Assembly: GCF_910593785.1 (NCBI RefSeq)
Contig: NZ_CAJVAP010000009.1
Coordinates: 1 to 64,000, forward strand
Source: Leucobacter soli
GTDB lineage: Bacteria > Actinomycetota > Actinomycetes > Actinomycetales > Microbacteriaceae
Direction of reading: 5' to 3'
DNA length: 64,000 nucleotides
Of this stretch, positions 44,704 through 53,097 are shown piece by piece. A model generated the notes under the pieces. The model was not told where the DNA came from. It did no database searches and worked only from the letters and a program-made list of their open reading frames with translations. The position numbers and the translations under genes were made by a program. The first letter of the stretch is position 1. Each line of letters begins with the position of its first letter.

Positions 44704-45552
44704 ATGGAACCCGCGATCATCGTCGGGCTGGCGCTCGCCGTGCTCGTCGGCGTCTCCCTGGGCCTGCTGGGCGGGGGCGGATCGATTCTCACCGTGCCGA
44801 TCCTCACCTATGTCATCGGCATGGACTCGCGCGAGGCGATCGCCGCGTCGCTCTTCATCGTGGGCGCGACGAGCGCGGTGAGCGTGCTCGCCCACGCCCG
44901 CGCGGGGCGGGTGCGGTGGCGCACGGGGCTGATCTTCGGGGCCGCCGGTATGGCGGGCGCCTTCGCCGGCGGCATCGCGGGCGGGTACATTCCTGGCCCG
45001 GTGCTCATGGTGCTGTTCGCCGGAATGATGGTCGCGACCGCGACGGCGATGATCAGGGGCCGGCGGGCGAAGGCGCCGGTGGCCGCCGGAGCGGGCGCAG
45101 ACTCGCATGGTAGCGGATCCGCTACCGCCGAGGCCGGCGCCGCCACCGGTATCGACGGCGAGGCCCGGCCCGGCCTGCCGATGAGGCGAATCGTGCTCGA
45201 CGGCTTCCTCGTCGGCCTGGCGACGGGACTCGTGGGCGCCGGTGGCGGGTTCCTGATCGTGCCGGCGCTCACCCTGCTCGGCGGCCTGCCGATGGCTATC
45301 GCGGTCGGCACTTCGCTGCTCGTCATCGCCATGAAGTCGGCCGCCGGTCTCGCCGGCTACCTGTTCTCGGTGCAGCTCGACTGGCCGATCGTGCTCGGCT
45401 TCACGGCCGCCGCCGTCGCGGGCTCGTTCCTCGGAGTGCGGCTCGCGGGCCTGGTGCCCGAACGGGCGCTGCGCCGCGGCTTCGGCTTCTTCGTGCTCGC
45501 GATGGGCGCGTTCGTGCTCGTGCAGGAGCTGCCGAAGCTGATCCCCACCTGA
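44704..45552 (+). CDS. TauE/SafE family sulfite/sulfur-compound exporter
   Basis: Membrane protein of 282 aa with about eight helices in two related halves, each beginning with a Gly-rich loop (GLLGGGGSILTVPIL and GLVGAGGGFLIVPALTLLGG). This is the TauE/SafE signature. The central cytoplasmic loop (about residues 120-160) is low complexity. It starts 18 nt after the CstB-like gene. Probably exports sulfite or thiosulfate made by the dioxygenase (inference from context). Confidence 0.87.
   Translation: MEPAIIVGLALAVLVGVSLGLLGGGGSILTVPILTYVIGMDSREAIAASLFIVGATSAVSVLAHARAGRVRWRTGLIFGAAGMAGAFAGGIAGGYIPGPVLMVLFAGMMVATATAMIRGRRAKAPVAAGAGADSHGSGSATAEAGAATGIDGEARPGLPMRRIVLDGFLVGLATGLVGAGGGFLIVPALTLLGGLPMAIAVGTSLLVIAMKSAAGLAGYLFSVQLDWPIVLGFTAAAVAGSFLGVRLAGLVPERALRRGFGFFVLAMGAFVLVQELPKLIPT
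45109..45126. repeat. 18-bp perfect palindrome within the exporter gene
   Basis: GGTAGCGGATCCGCTACC lies in the part encoding the low-complexity loop of the TauE/SafE protein. Confidence 0.6.
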
Positions 45553-45621
45553 TCCCGTGCGCCGAGTACGGCTCGGCGCAACGACCTGCCCGACCCGATC
45601 CCCCGACGAAAGGAACCACCC

Positions 45622-46008
45622 GTGTCACGTAAGAAGTTCTCCCCGCTGCGCGCAGCGATCCTGCCCGCGGCCGCCGCAGCGCTCGCGCTCGGCCTCGCCT
45701 CGTGCTCGCCGGCAGCACCAGCCTCGATCGAAGTCGCCCCCGACGCGATCCTGCTCGACGTGCGCACCGCAGCCGAATTCGCCGAGGGGCACCTCGACGG
45801 CGCCGAACAGCTCGACTTCAACGGCGGCGAGGTCGCGGCCGCGATCCCGGGTCTCGATCCCGACGCCGAGTACCTGGTCTACTGCCGTTCGGGCAACCGT
45901 TCGGGCCAGGCGATCGCCCTGATGGAGCAGGCCGGCTTCTCGAAACTGACGAACCTCGGCTCGCTCGAGCAGGCGGCCGCGGCCACCGGCATCGAGATCG
46001 TGCGCTGA
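45622..46008 (+). CDS. Rhodanese-like lipoprotein
   Basis: Predicted lipoprotein of 128 aa: basic n-region, hydrophobic helix and lipobox LASC (lipidated Cys about residue 28). A single rhodanese domain follows (LLDVRTAAEFAEGHLDGA; catalytic loop VYCRSGNRSGQA with active Cys), facing the outside. GAAAGGAACCACCC precedes the GTG start. It would handle sulfane sulfur at the cell surface, complementing the cytoplasmic CstB-like enzyme. Confidence 0.88.
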   Translation: MSRKKFSPLRAAILPAAAAALALGLASCSPAAPASIEVAPDAILLDVRTAAEFAEGHLDGAEQLDFNGGEVAAAIPGLDPDAEYLVYCRSGNRSGQAIALMEQAGFSKLTNLGSLEQAAAATGIEIVR

Positions 46009-46097
46009 GCGGCGCGCACGCGGCGTCGTACGCGGCGCTAGTGGAGTTGTGGCATACGATGACTCTGACGAACAAGTCACGACGAAGGGATCGCGCC

Positions 46098-46217
46098 ATG
46101 TGCGTGCGGATCAGCTGCGGCGACTGCGGCAAGCCCACCTGGGAGGGCTGCGGCCTGCACATCGAGGAGGCGCTCGGCGGCGTCGCGGAGGTCGATCGCT
46201 GCCACTGCGAGCGCTGA
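46098..46217 (+). CDS. Tiny cysteine-rich protein (39 aa), copy 2
   Basis: Begins MCVRISCGDCGKPTWEGCGL, continues HIEEALGGV and ends CHCER. It aligns over its whole length with the 39-aa protein at 43068, with all six Cys, the Lys-Pro-Thr-Trp and the His conserved. It closes the operon, 89 bp after the rhodanese lipoprotein. The stop codon lies within a short tandem repeat. Function unknown. Confidence 0.72.
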   Translation: MCVRISCGDCGKPTWEGCGLHIEEALGGVAEVDRCHCER

Positions 46218-46254
46218 CTCGATCGCTGACTCGATCGCTGACGCTGACGCTGAC
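46213..46254. repeat. Short tandem repeat over the stop codon
   Basis: GCTGACTCGATC twice (46213-46236), then GCTGAC three times (46237-46254). It contains the stop codon of the 46098 gene. Confidence 0.8.
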
Positions 46255-46281
46255 GCGGGCGCTGCCGTAGCGGCCGGGGTG

Positions 46282-46863
46282 TCAGAGCTCCGCGAGCAGA
46301 CCCTTCCAGTGCGCGCGCCACTCCTCGATACGCTCGCCGTCGGCGAGGCCCTCGTGGCTGACTCCGAGCGTGGTCTTCGCCGAGTCCTTCGCATTCGGCG
46401 TGCCCGAGACCTCGATCCTGCCCGCTCCTTCGAGATCGAAGCGGTAGAAGGTGCGTTTCTCGGTGCGGGAGTCGCGTGCGCCGGTGACGGCGTGCCCGAG
46501 GTGCTCGGCGACCTGCCCGTGCGCGGACACCCACGCCGAGACGGCCGCGTCGCGGTCGAGCGTCAGGGTGCGGCTCGCGCTGACCCGGAAGGTGCCGCTC
46601 GAGGACTGTCCCGGGACGCGCAGACCGGTGTGCTGCTCGTACGCGATCGCCACGGCCTGCGCCCACCAGTCGGGGTTGGTGAGGCCCTCGCGCATCGCCG
46701 CGCGGGCGATCCGCGCGATCTCCGCGTGTCCGAGCTGCGCAGCGCCGTGGGAGTCGAAATGAGTGAGCCACTCGTTCCAGGCCAGCCCCGTGGCCCGCTC
46801 GATGGCCGCGATGCTCTCGCCTCTGGTCCGGTTGCCTCTCCCGTTCGGCGCGCCGTCGCTCAT
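46282..46863 (-). CDS. DUF4287-like plus SRPBCC-like protein
   Basis: Cytoplasmic protein of 193 aa with two parts. Residues 15-85 (ATGLAWNEWLTHFDSHGA, LGHAEIARIAR, NPDWWAQAVAIAYEQHTGLRVPGQ) resemble DUF4287. Residues 86-193 (SGTFRVSASRTL, TFYRFDLEGAGRIEVSGTPN, VSHEGLADGERIEEWRAHWKGLLAEL) look like the C-terminal part of an SRPBCC/AHSA1-type ligand-binding domain. Such two-part proteins are common in Actinobacteria, without known function. Convergent with the sulfur operon. Confidence 0.7.
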   Translation of the reverse strand: MSDGAPNGRGNRTRGESIAAIERATGLAWNEWLTHFDSHGAAQLGHAEIARIARAAMREGLTNPDWWAQAVAIAYEQHTGLRVPGQSSSGTFRVSASRTLTLDRDAAVSAWVSAHGQVAEHLGHAVTGARDSRTEKRTFYRFDLEGAGRIEVSGTPNAKDSAKTTLGVSHEGLADGERIEEWRAHWKGLLAEL

Positions 46864-46889
46864 GGCGCAATCCTATGGCACCGGGTCGC

Positions 46890-46976
46890 TCAGAGCTCGA
46901 AGGTGCGCGAGTGATCCCACGGCTCGGCGCAGCCGGCGCCGTCGGAGAGACCGGCGAGCAGCGTCCCCGTGAGGCC
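46890..46976 (-). pseudogene. Remnant of a Nudix hydrolase gene (3' end only)
   Basis: The minus strand encodes a C-terminal fragment ending CAEPWDHSRTFEL and a stop. It matches the last 28 residues of the intact Nudix protein at 53098 (ending WAEPWDRSRLFEV) at 18 of 28 positions. No Nudix box or other upstream part is present; a palindromic element begins 22 bp further on. Confidence 0.6.
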
Positions 46977-46998
46977 CCGTGCGATGCGCCCGTTTCGC

Positions 46999-47061
46999 GC
47001 GCAAGTGCGCAGTTGCGCCGGGTGCGATCGTCCTGCACCCACCACGACTGCGCACTTGCGC
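46999..47061. repeat. Nested palindromic intergenic element
   Basis: Outer perfect 15-bp inverted repeat (46999-47013 and 47047-47061, arm GCGCAAGTGCGCAGT) encloses an inner GGGTGC/GCACCC stem (47020-47025 and 47035-47040). It lies just beyond the stop of the permease gene and could also act as its terminator. Confidence 0.6.
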
Positions 47062-47074
47062 CGCGGGAAGGGGA

Positions 47075-48499
47075 TCAGCCGATGCCCGACATCTCCTCCG
47101 TGTGGGTGTGGCCGATCCGCGCGAGCACCTCGGGGCGGTTCGCCTTGATCCACCAGAAGCGGAGGAACGCCGCCAGCATCGTCGCGAGGAAGATGTAGGG
47201 GATCACGTTGAACGGGAACGCCGGTACAGGCCACACGTTCGCGATGAACACGTACGCCATGGCGACGACGGCGACCACCGCGCAGAGCCAGACCATGCCG
47301 TTCGGGATGCCGTGGCGGCGGGTGTAGACGACACCGGCGATGGCGACGAGCGCGTAGGCGACCATGTAGCCGTAGGTGCCGTAGGTGTCGACCCAGACGA
47401 CGATGTCCATCGGATGGGTGCCCGCGATCAGCAGGATCACGTCGAGGATGATCGCCGCGGCGCCCGCCACGAGCAGCACGCGGTGCGGGGTGAGGTGGGT
47501 CTCGTGGGTGCGGCCGAAGCGCTCAGGGGCGACGCCCTCCTTGCCCATCACGTAGATGATGCGACCGACGACGTTGAGCGGGGCGACGACCACGGCGAAG
47601 AACGACGCGGCGACGCCGAACACGAGGATCGGCGCGAACCAGCCGGGCATGCCGATGCGGTCGTTGATGGCCTGCAGCGGGCTTGCGACCTCGCCGAGCT
47701 CGTCGCCGAGCACGGCGATCTGCGTGTAGGCGGAGAAGACGTAGAGCACGCCGACGAAGAGGGCGCTCCACATGATGGCCCGGGGGATCGCGGTCTTCGG
47801 GTTGCGCGCCTCGCGGCCGAGGGCGTCGGCCGACGAGAAGCCGACGAAGCCGAGGATGCCGAGCACCATACCGGCGGCGATCCCCTGGAACGGCACGCCC
47901 TCGAGCGAGAACTGCGTGGGATCCCAGGCGTCCGGCCCGAGCCAGACGAGCGAGGTGATGAGCAGGACGGTGATGATGAACACCGAGATCAGCTCGAGCA
48001 CGAGCGACACCCGCGCCGACATGCGGATGCCGATGATCGTGAAGAACGTCGCGAGGCCGCCCAGCAGGACGGTGAGGATGACGAGCCAGACGGTTCCGGT
48101 GGCGGGGATGCCGAACAGCTGCAGCAGGTCGGAGAAGTAGGAGGCCGCGCCGCCGAGCGAACCGGCTGCGATGCCCCAGGAGCCGATGAGCAGCGCGACG
48201 CCGGCGGCGAACGCGCCCGTCGGGCCGAGTCCCTTCGACACGTAGGTGTAGAGGGATCCTGCGGAGGGGTGGCGCCGGGCGAACATCGACACGATGTAGC
48301 CGACGCAGAGGATCACGATCGTGGCGAGCGCGAACGCGTACATGGTGCCGTTGCCGGCGCCCAGGAAGATGGCCGCCGCGGTGAACGCGATGACGGCGCT
48401 CGGGGCGATGCTGGCCAGGGCCTGCGCCGCGAGCTCGGGGCCCGACATGACCCCTTCGCGAAGGCCCTTGTCGACCTTCGTCTCAACTGTCTGACTCAA
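47075..48499 (-). CDS. APC superfamily amino acid/amine permease
   Basis: Transporter of 474 aa with about 12 helices. ALASIAPSAVIAFTAAAIFLGAGNG is the TM1 region, and GFSSADALGREARNPKTAIPRAI carries the conserved Glu-Ala-x-x-Pro-x-x-x-I-P motif of the family. The start is a TTG at 48499 with AAGGAGAG upstream. It lies 49 bp after the alcohol dehydrogenase gene on the same strand, probably one operon, with a PucR-type regulator divergent upstream. Substrate not determinable. Confidence 0.85.
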   Translation of the reverse strand: MSQTVETKVDKGLREGVMSGPELAAQALASIAPSAVIAFTAAAIFLGAGNGTMYAFALATIVILCVGYIVSMFARRHPSAGSLYTYVSKGLGPTGAFAAGVALLIGSWGIAAGSLGGAASYFSDLLQLFGIPATGTVWLVILTVLLGGLATFFTIIGIRMSARVSLVLELISVFIITVLLITSLVWLGPDAWDPTQFSLEGVPFQGIAAGMVLGILGFVGFSSADALGREARNPKTAIPRAIMWSALFVGVLYVFSAYTQIAVLGDELGEVASPLQAINDRIGMPGWFAPILVFGVAASFFAVVVAPLNVVGRIIYVMGKEGVAPERFGRTHETHLTPHRVLLVAGAAAIILDVILLIAGTHPMDIVVWVDTYGTYGYMVAYALVAIAGVVYTRRHGIPNGMVWLCAVVAVVAMAYVFIANVWPVPAFPFNVIPYIFLATMLAAFLRFWWIKANRPEVLARIGHTHTEEMSGIG

Positions 48500-48548
48500 T
48501 GTTCTCTCCTTCGAGTGAGCTGGTGGATGGTGTGCCGAACGTGCGGTG

Positions 48549-49673
48549 TCAGGGGATGAGGAGGGTGCGCAGCACGCCGCCGGCCTCGAGATCGGCGAGA
48601 GCCTCCGCCGCCTCGTCGAGCGGGCGGCGGCCCGAGATCAGCGGATCGATCTTCAGCTGCCCGTCCATGTAGCGATCGACCAGGGCGGGGATGTCGATCG
48701 ACGGGCGCACGGAGCCGTAGTTCGAACCGAGGATCCGCTGGTCGGCCTCGGCGAGCACCAGGGGCTCGAACGAGGCCTTGGCGCCGGTCGGGGGCAGCCC
48801 GACGATCACCGCGGCGCCGCCCAGTCCGAGCATGCGGATCGCCTGCTCGGTGGTGACGGTGCGGCCGATCGCGTCGAAGGCGTAGTCGACGCCGTCGGGG
48901 ATCAGCTCGAGCAGCTGCTCCACGGCGTCGCGCTCGGAGGCATCGATGCGATCGGTCGCACCGAACTGCAGCGCCATGTCGGTCTTCTCGGGCACCACGT
49001 CGATCGCGACGATCCGTTCGGCGCCGGCGAGCTTGGCGCCCTGCACCACGTTCAGGCCGACGCCGCCGCAGCCGATCACCGCGACGGTGGAGCCCGGCTC
49101 GACCGCGGCGGTGTTGAGCACGGCGCCCACACCGGTCGCCACGGCGCAGCCGACGACGGCGATCACGTCGAGCGGGGCGTCGTCGCGCACCTTGATCGCG
49201 CCGGAGGCGGGCACGACGACCTCCTCCGCGTAGGAGGAGACGCCGAGGTAGTGGTGGAGCGGTTCGGCGGTGCTCGGCTCGCCGCCGTCCGCGGCGGGGA
49301 GGCTCAGCCGGGAGGTGCCGTCGAAGAGGACGCCCTTGGGCGCCACGACCGTGGCGACCTTCTGGCAGCGGGCCTCATGGCCCTGGAGGCAGTAGCGGCA
49401 CTCGCCGCAGGGCGGCACCCAGCTCAGCACGACGTGGTCGCCCACGGCCAGCGAGGTGACGCCCTCGCCGAGCTCGACCACGACGCCGGACCCCTCGTGG
49501 CCCATCACCATCGGTGCGGGGGCGTCCCATTCGCCGCGCTTCACGTGCAGGTCGGAGTGGCAGACGCCGGCAGCGGCGATCTTGACGCGGACCTCGCCGG
49601 CACGGGGCGCGGCGAGCTCGACTTCGGCGACCGAGACGCGGGTCTCGGGGTCCCGGAATACGACGGCTTTCAT
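48549..49673 (-). CDS. Zinc-dependent alcohol dehydrogenase
   Basis: Medium-chain NAD(P)-dependent dehydrogenase of 374 aa. Catalytic-zinc ligands Cys38 and His59 (GHE) are in place; the structural-zinc lobe is Cys89-x2-Cys92-x2-Cys95-x7-Cys103. The nucleotide-binding site is VIGCGGVGLNVVQGAKLAGAERIVAIDV. It resembles class III/long-chain alcohol dehydrogenases. ATG 49673 follows GAGGAAGC; GTG 49685 would add four residues. With the adjoining permease it may degrade an imported amine or alcohol (inference). Confidence 0.88.
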   Translation of the reverse strand: MKAVVFRDPETRVSVAEVELAAPRAGEVRVKIAAAGVCHSDLHVKRGEWDAPAPMVMGHEGSGVVVELGEGVTSLAVGDHVVLSWVPPCGECRYCLQGHEARCQKVATVVAPKGVLFDGTSRLSLPAADGGEPSTAEPLHHYLGVSSYAEEVVVPASGAIKVRDDAPLDVIAVVGCAVATGVGAVLNTAAVEPGSTVAVIGCGGVGLNVVQGAKLAGAERIVAIDVVPEKTDMALQFGATDRIDASERDAVEQLLELIPDGVDYAFDAIGRTVTTEQAIRMLGLGGAAVIVGLPPTGAKASFEPLVLAEADQRILGSNYGSVRPSIDIPALVDRYMDGQLKIDPLISGRRPLDEAAEALADLEAGGVLRTLLIP

Positions 49674-49766
49674 GTGCTTCCTCACTCCTGTTCAGGCGTG
49701 CGCGGAGCGGACGGCTGCGCGCGGGTGCTATCGGAGATGGTAGAGAGGAGCGACCCGGTCTGTCAC

Positions 49767-49812
49767 TGTACCAATGCGTGAAGTACTCGCGTCAAGATCA
49801 ATGATCGGTACA
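49767..49812. promoter_or_regulatory. Possible operator in the divergent pucR/alcohol dehydrogenase gap
   Basis: Inverted hexamers TGTACC (49767-49772) and GGTACA (49807-49812) are spaced 34 bp apart. TACACT (49809-49814), 6 nt before the ATG at 49821, could be a -10 box of a leaderless regulator gene. Confidence 0.35.
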
Positions 49813-49820
49813 CTTCAGGC

Positions 49821-51389
49821 ATGACCCTCGACCTCGCCGCCGTCGTACGCGCGGTCGGCGGCGAGTGCCTCGCGCACCGGATGCCGCCGCACACCCCTGT
49901 CGACGGGATCGCCCCGTTGAGCGAGTTCGTGGTCGTCGGCAGCCCGGAATTCGCCACCCTGATCACCGGGCCGGTCGCCGAGCTGCGCGCCCGGCTGGAG
50001 AGCGGCGGCGGTGCGGCGGAGGTCACGGCGCGCGGGGTCTTCGTGAGCGAGCGCGACGATCCCGCACTCCGCGAGCTGCTCGCCGCCCAGCGGATGACCG
50101 CGATCCTCGGCACCGCCGTCGCCGGCGCCGCACTGCACGCGCGCCTCGCCGCGATGATCGCCGAGGATCAGGCCGCGGCCGACCGGCTCGTCACCGAGGG
50201 CACCAAGGTGCTCACGCAGGTGGCCAGACGCGGCGGCATCACCGCGGTCATCGCCGAGCTCGCGCACCGGATCGACGGCTGGGCCGTGCTCCTCGACGCG
50301 CACGGCCAGCTGATCGCGAGCGCGGGCGCCGGCAGACTGCATATCGACGACGCGACCGCGGTCGCGCTCGGGCGCCCCGTCCGCGTCCGCCATCCCGGCC
50401 TGCAGACGCACCAAGTCGGATCCGATCGCGACCTCGCCGGCTACTTCGTCATCGCCTCGCGCACGAGCGTCACCAGCCGCAACCGGGATCTCGCGTCGCA
50501 GGCGGCGGCCCTCTTCGATCTGCTCCTGCGCACCCGCGACCCGTCCCTCACCGAGCGCCTCGGCCGCACCGCACTGCTCGACATCCTGCTCGCCGGCGGC
50601 GCCACGGCGGCCGAACTGCTCCGCCGCTGGGACGTGCGCGAGACCGACCTGACCGCGTTCGAGTTCGGAGCCCGGACGCGCGCCGTCGATCTCGAGCGCA
50701 TGATCGTGCGCTGGTTCGACGAGCTCGGCCTCGAGCACGTGTTCGTCCGGGAGCCGGACCGCGTGCGCGGCTTCCTGCCCGACGAGTACGTCGAGGAGCT
50801 CGTCACCCGCGTCAGCGCCGTCACCCCGCTCGGCAGCGGATCGGTGCATCTCGGCCTCGGCCTCCCGGCCCCCGCCGAGCGGCTCCGGCGCAGCGCGATC
50901 CAGGCCAGGCAGGCGCTCGACTCCGCGATGATGGATGGCCGCACCGTGCTGCGGTACGCCGAGCTGCCCACGATCGGCCTGGTCCTCGCCGGGATGACGG
51001 GCGATGGCACGGCGCAGCTGGCGGGCGCGCTCGACCCGCTGCGCGATCCGGCCGGCGCGCACGGCGGGCTCACGGAGACCCTGTACGTGTTCCTCGCCGA
51101 GCACGGCGGGCACCGGTCGAGTGCGGCCCGACTGGGCATCCACCGGCAGACCCTGGCCTCGCGGCTGCACCGCATCGAGCAGCTGACCGGCCTGTCAATG
51201 CTGCGCCCAGACGATCGCGCGACGGCCTGGCTCGCCCTGCGCGCGCTCGGGCACGGGGAGCCGCCGGCGACGGAACGGAAGGGCGCGGTGCGCGCCGGCG
51301 AGGCCGGCGGGACCGCCGAGGCGGCCGATGCGGGAGGCGTCGCGGGCGCGTTTCCGGCGCTCGAGCCGGTGCGCCGCGTGCTTGAATAG
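49821..51389 (+). CDS. PucR/CdaR-family transcriptional regulator
   Basis: Regulator of 522 aa. The N-terminal PucR-type sensory domain (about 1-120) is followed by a GGDEF-like CdaR domain (about 280-400, GSVHLGLGLPAPAERLRRSAIQARQAL). The C-terminal helix-turn-helix is LYVFLAEHGGHRSSAARLGIHRQTLASRLHRIEQLTGL. The last ~50 residues are a Gly/Ala-rich tail. It diverges from the alcohol dehydrogenase/permease pair and probably controls it. Confidence 0.87.
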   Translation: MTLDLAAVVRAVGGECLAHRMPPHTPVDGIAPLSEFVVVGSPEFATLITGPVAELRARLESGGGAAEVTARGVFVSERDDPALRELLAAQRMTAILGTAVAGAALHARLAAMIAEDQAAADRLVTEGTKVLTQVARRGGITAVIAELAHRIDGWAVLLDAHGQLIASAGAGRLHIDDATAVALGRPVRVRHPGLQTHQVGSDRDLAGYFVIASRTSVTSRNRDLASQAAALFDLLLRTRDPSLTERLGRTALLDILLAGGATAAELLRRWDVRETDLTAFEFGARTRAVDLERMIVRWFDELGLEHVFVREPDRVRGFLPDEYVEELVTRVSAVTPLGSGSVHLGLGLPAPAERLRRSAIQARQALDSAMMDGRTVLRYAELPTIGLVLAGMTGDGTAQLAGALDPLRDPAGAHGGLTETLYVFLAEHGGHRSSAARLGIHRQTLASRLHRIEQLTGLSMLRPDDRATAWLALRALGHGEPPATERKGAVRAGEAGGTAEAADAGGVAGAFPALEPVRRVLE

Positions 51390-51393
51390 CGGC

Positions 51394-53070
51394 ATGAGCG
51401 AAGCAGCCGATCTCCGTGCTCCGCACGATCCGAGCGATCTGCGAGATCCGCGCGATCCGCGCGAGGCCCGCGAGCATCCGGAGGTCGAGCGCTCGCAGCA
51501 TCGAGTGGCCGAGAGCGAGGACGTGCCGGGCGGGATCGGTCGGGCGGCGAACGAGGAGTTCCGGGTCGACCTCGAACGGATCCGATTCTCGCCCTACTTC
51601 GGGCGGCTCTCCGCGGTGACCCAGGTCGTTCCGCAGACCGGGGTCGGCCCCGTCATGCACAACCGGCTGACGCACTCCCTCAAGGTGAGCGCGGTCGCGC
51701 GCGTCATCGCGACGAACCTGGCCGCGCAGGCGGCACGGCACGAGGCGTATGTGCGGGGGGAGGCTGTCGAGGACGACGCGACCGGGGCCATCGTATCCCG
51801 CCTGGGCGGCTGCGACAGCACGGTGGCGCAGGCCGCGGCCCACGCGCACGATCTCGGACATCCTCCGTTCGGGCACCTCGGTGAGCGAGTGCTCGACCGG
51901 ATCGCGCGGGAGCGCCTCGGGCTTGCCGAGGGCTTCGAAGGCAATGCCCAGACCTTCCGGATCCTGACCGCGCTCGATACGCTCGGCCGCGACTTCCCCG
52001 GCCTCAACCTCACAGCGGCGACGCGCAGCTCGGTGCTGAAGTACCCGTGGACACGGGGCGAATGGGTGGGCGTCGACGCGGTGCGCGCACCGGTCGAGGA
52101 TCGCCCCCGCGGTGTGGGCCTCGATCCGGAGAACGGCGCCGAGAAGTTCTCCGCCTACGCGGTCGATGCGGAGCAGATGGAGGAGGCCCGTGCGGCGTTC
52201 CCCGCCATCGGCGAGGGGGCGCAGACCGTCGAGTGCGCGGTCATGGACCTCGCCGACGACATCGCCTACGCCGTGCACGACCTCGACGACTTCACCCGCG
52301 CGGGCGTGCTGCAGCAGGCGGCCGTGGCGCGTGAGCTGCAGGCCTGGTCGGCCGACGCCGCCGACCTCGACGCGGCCCCGCGCAGCGCGCTGGAGGCGGA
52401 GTGGCGCCGCCCCGGTCGTTCGCTCGAGCTGCTGTGGCGGCGGCTGCGGACCAAGGACGGCTGGATCGCCGACCGCGACGTGTTCGGATCCGCCGTGCAG
52501 CGCGTCTCGGACGAGCTCGCCGACGAGCTGCTCGCGGCCCCCTACGACGGCGGTATCGCGAGCGAGCGGGCGGTGTCCGACTTCACGCGGCGCTGGATCG
52601 AGCGGCTCCGATCCTCCATCGTGGTCGAGGATGATCCGCATCTGCGAGGCGGGCACGTGCGACTCGGCCGGCAGGCCTGGCACGAGGTTGCCGTCCTCAA
52701 ATTCGTGCACGCGCATTTCGTGCTCGAACGGCCGAACCTGGCCCAGGCGCAGCGCGGGCAGGCGCGCGTGCTCGAAGAGCTGGTGCTCGGGTACGAGGCC
52801 TGGCTCACCGACCCGTACGACGCGCAGCGCGCCCCGCGCGGCCTGCTGGAGTGGGTCGAGGAGTCGACGGAGCAGCTCTTCCGATTGCAGTCCGAGCGGC
52901 CGGAGCTGGTGCACGGAGACATCTCGGAGGCCGGCCTCGTGCGGCAGGGGCGGGCCCGGGCGATCCTCGACTTCGTCTCGTCGTTCACCGACCAGCAGGC
53001 GGTCTCGAGCTTCGCCGCGATGACTCGGGGCGCACTCGCGCCGGACGTTCCCGGCGTGTTCGACCTCTAA
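51394..53070 (+). CDS. dgt: Deoxyguanosinetriphosphate triphosphohydrolase-like protein
   Basis: HD-domain dNTPase of 558 aa hydrolysing dGTP to deoxyguanosine and triphosphate. Metal-site motifs: HNRLTHSLKV (His94), AHAHDLGHPPFGH (His152-Asp153) and MDLADDIAYAVHDLDDF (the later Asp). RLSAVTQVVP is the usual substrate-loop start. The first ~45 residues are a variable extension with repeated Asp-Pro/Arg-Asp units, encoded by gatccgcgcgatccgc-type repeats. It starts 4 nt after pucR. Confidence 0.88.
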   Translation: MSEAADLRAPHDPSDLRDPRDPREAREHPEVERSQHRVAESEDVPGGIGRAANEEFRVDLERIRFSPYFGRLSAVTQVVPQTGVGPVMHNRLTHSLKVSAVARVIATNLAAQAARHEAYVRGEAVEDDATGAIVSRLGGCDSTVAQAAAHAHDLGHPPFGHLGERVLDRIARERLGLAEGFEGNAQTFRILTALDTLGRDFPGLNLTAATRSSVLKYPWTRGEWVGVDAVRAPVEDRPRGVGLDPENGAEKFSAYAVDAEQMEEARAAFPAIGEGAQTVECAVMDLADDIAYAVHDLDDFTRAGVLQQAAVARELQAWSADAADLDAAPRSALEAEWRRPGRSLELLWRRLRTKDGWIADRDVFGSAVQRVSDELADELLAAPYDGGIASERAVSDFTRRWIERLRSSIVVEDDPHLRGGHVRLGRQAWHEVAVLKFVHAHFVLERPNLAQAQRGQARVLEELVLGYEAWLTDPYDAQRAPRGLLEWVEESTEQLFRLQSERPELVHGDISEAGLVRQGRARAILDFVSSFTDQQAVSSFAAMTRGALAPDVPGVFDL

Positions 53071-53097
53071 CAGGAGAAGCCGTGATCGGGGTCGTGC

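Noticed and set aside
46978-47070. Short open frames on both strands over the palindromic element
   Set aside because: Their peptides only reflect the inverted repeat; there is no domain or ribosome-binding site.
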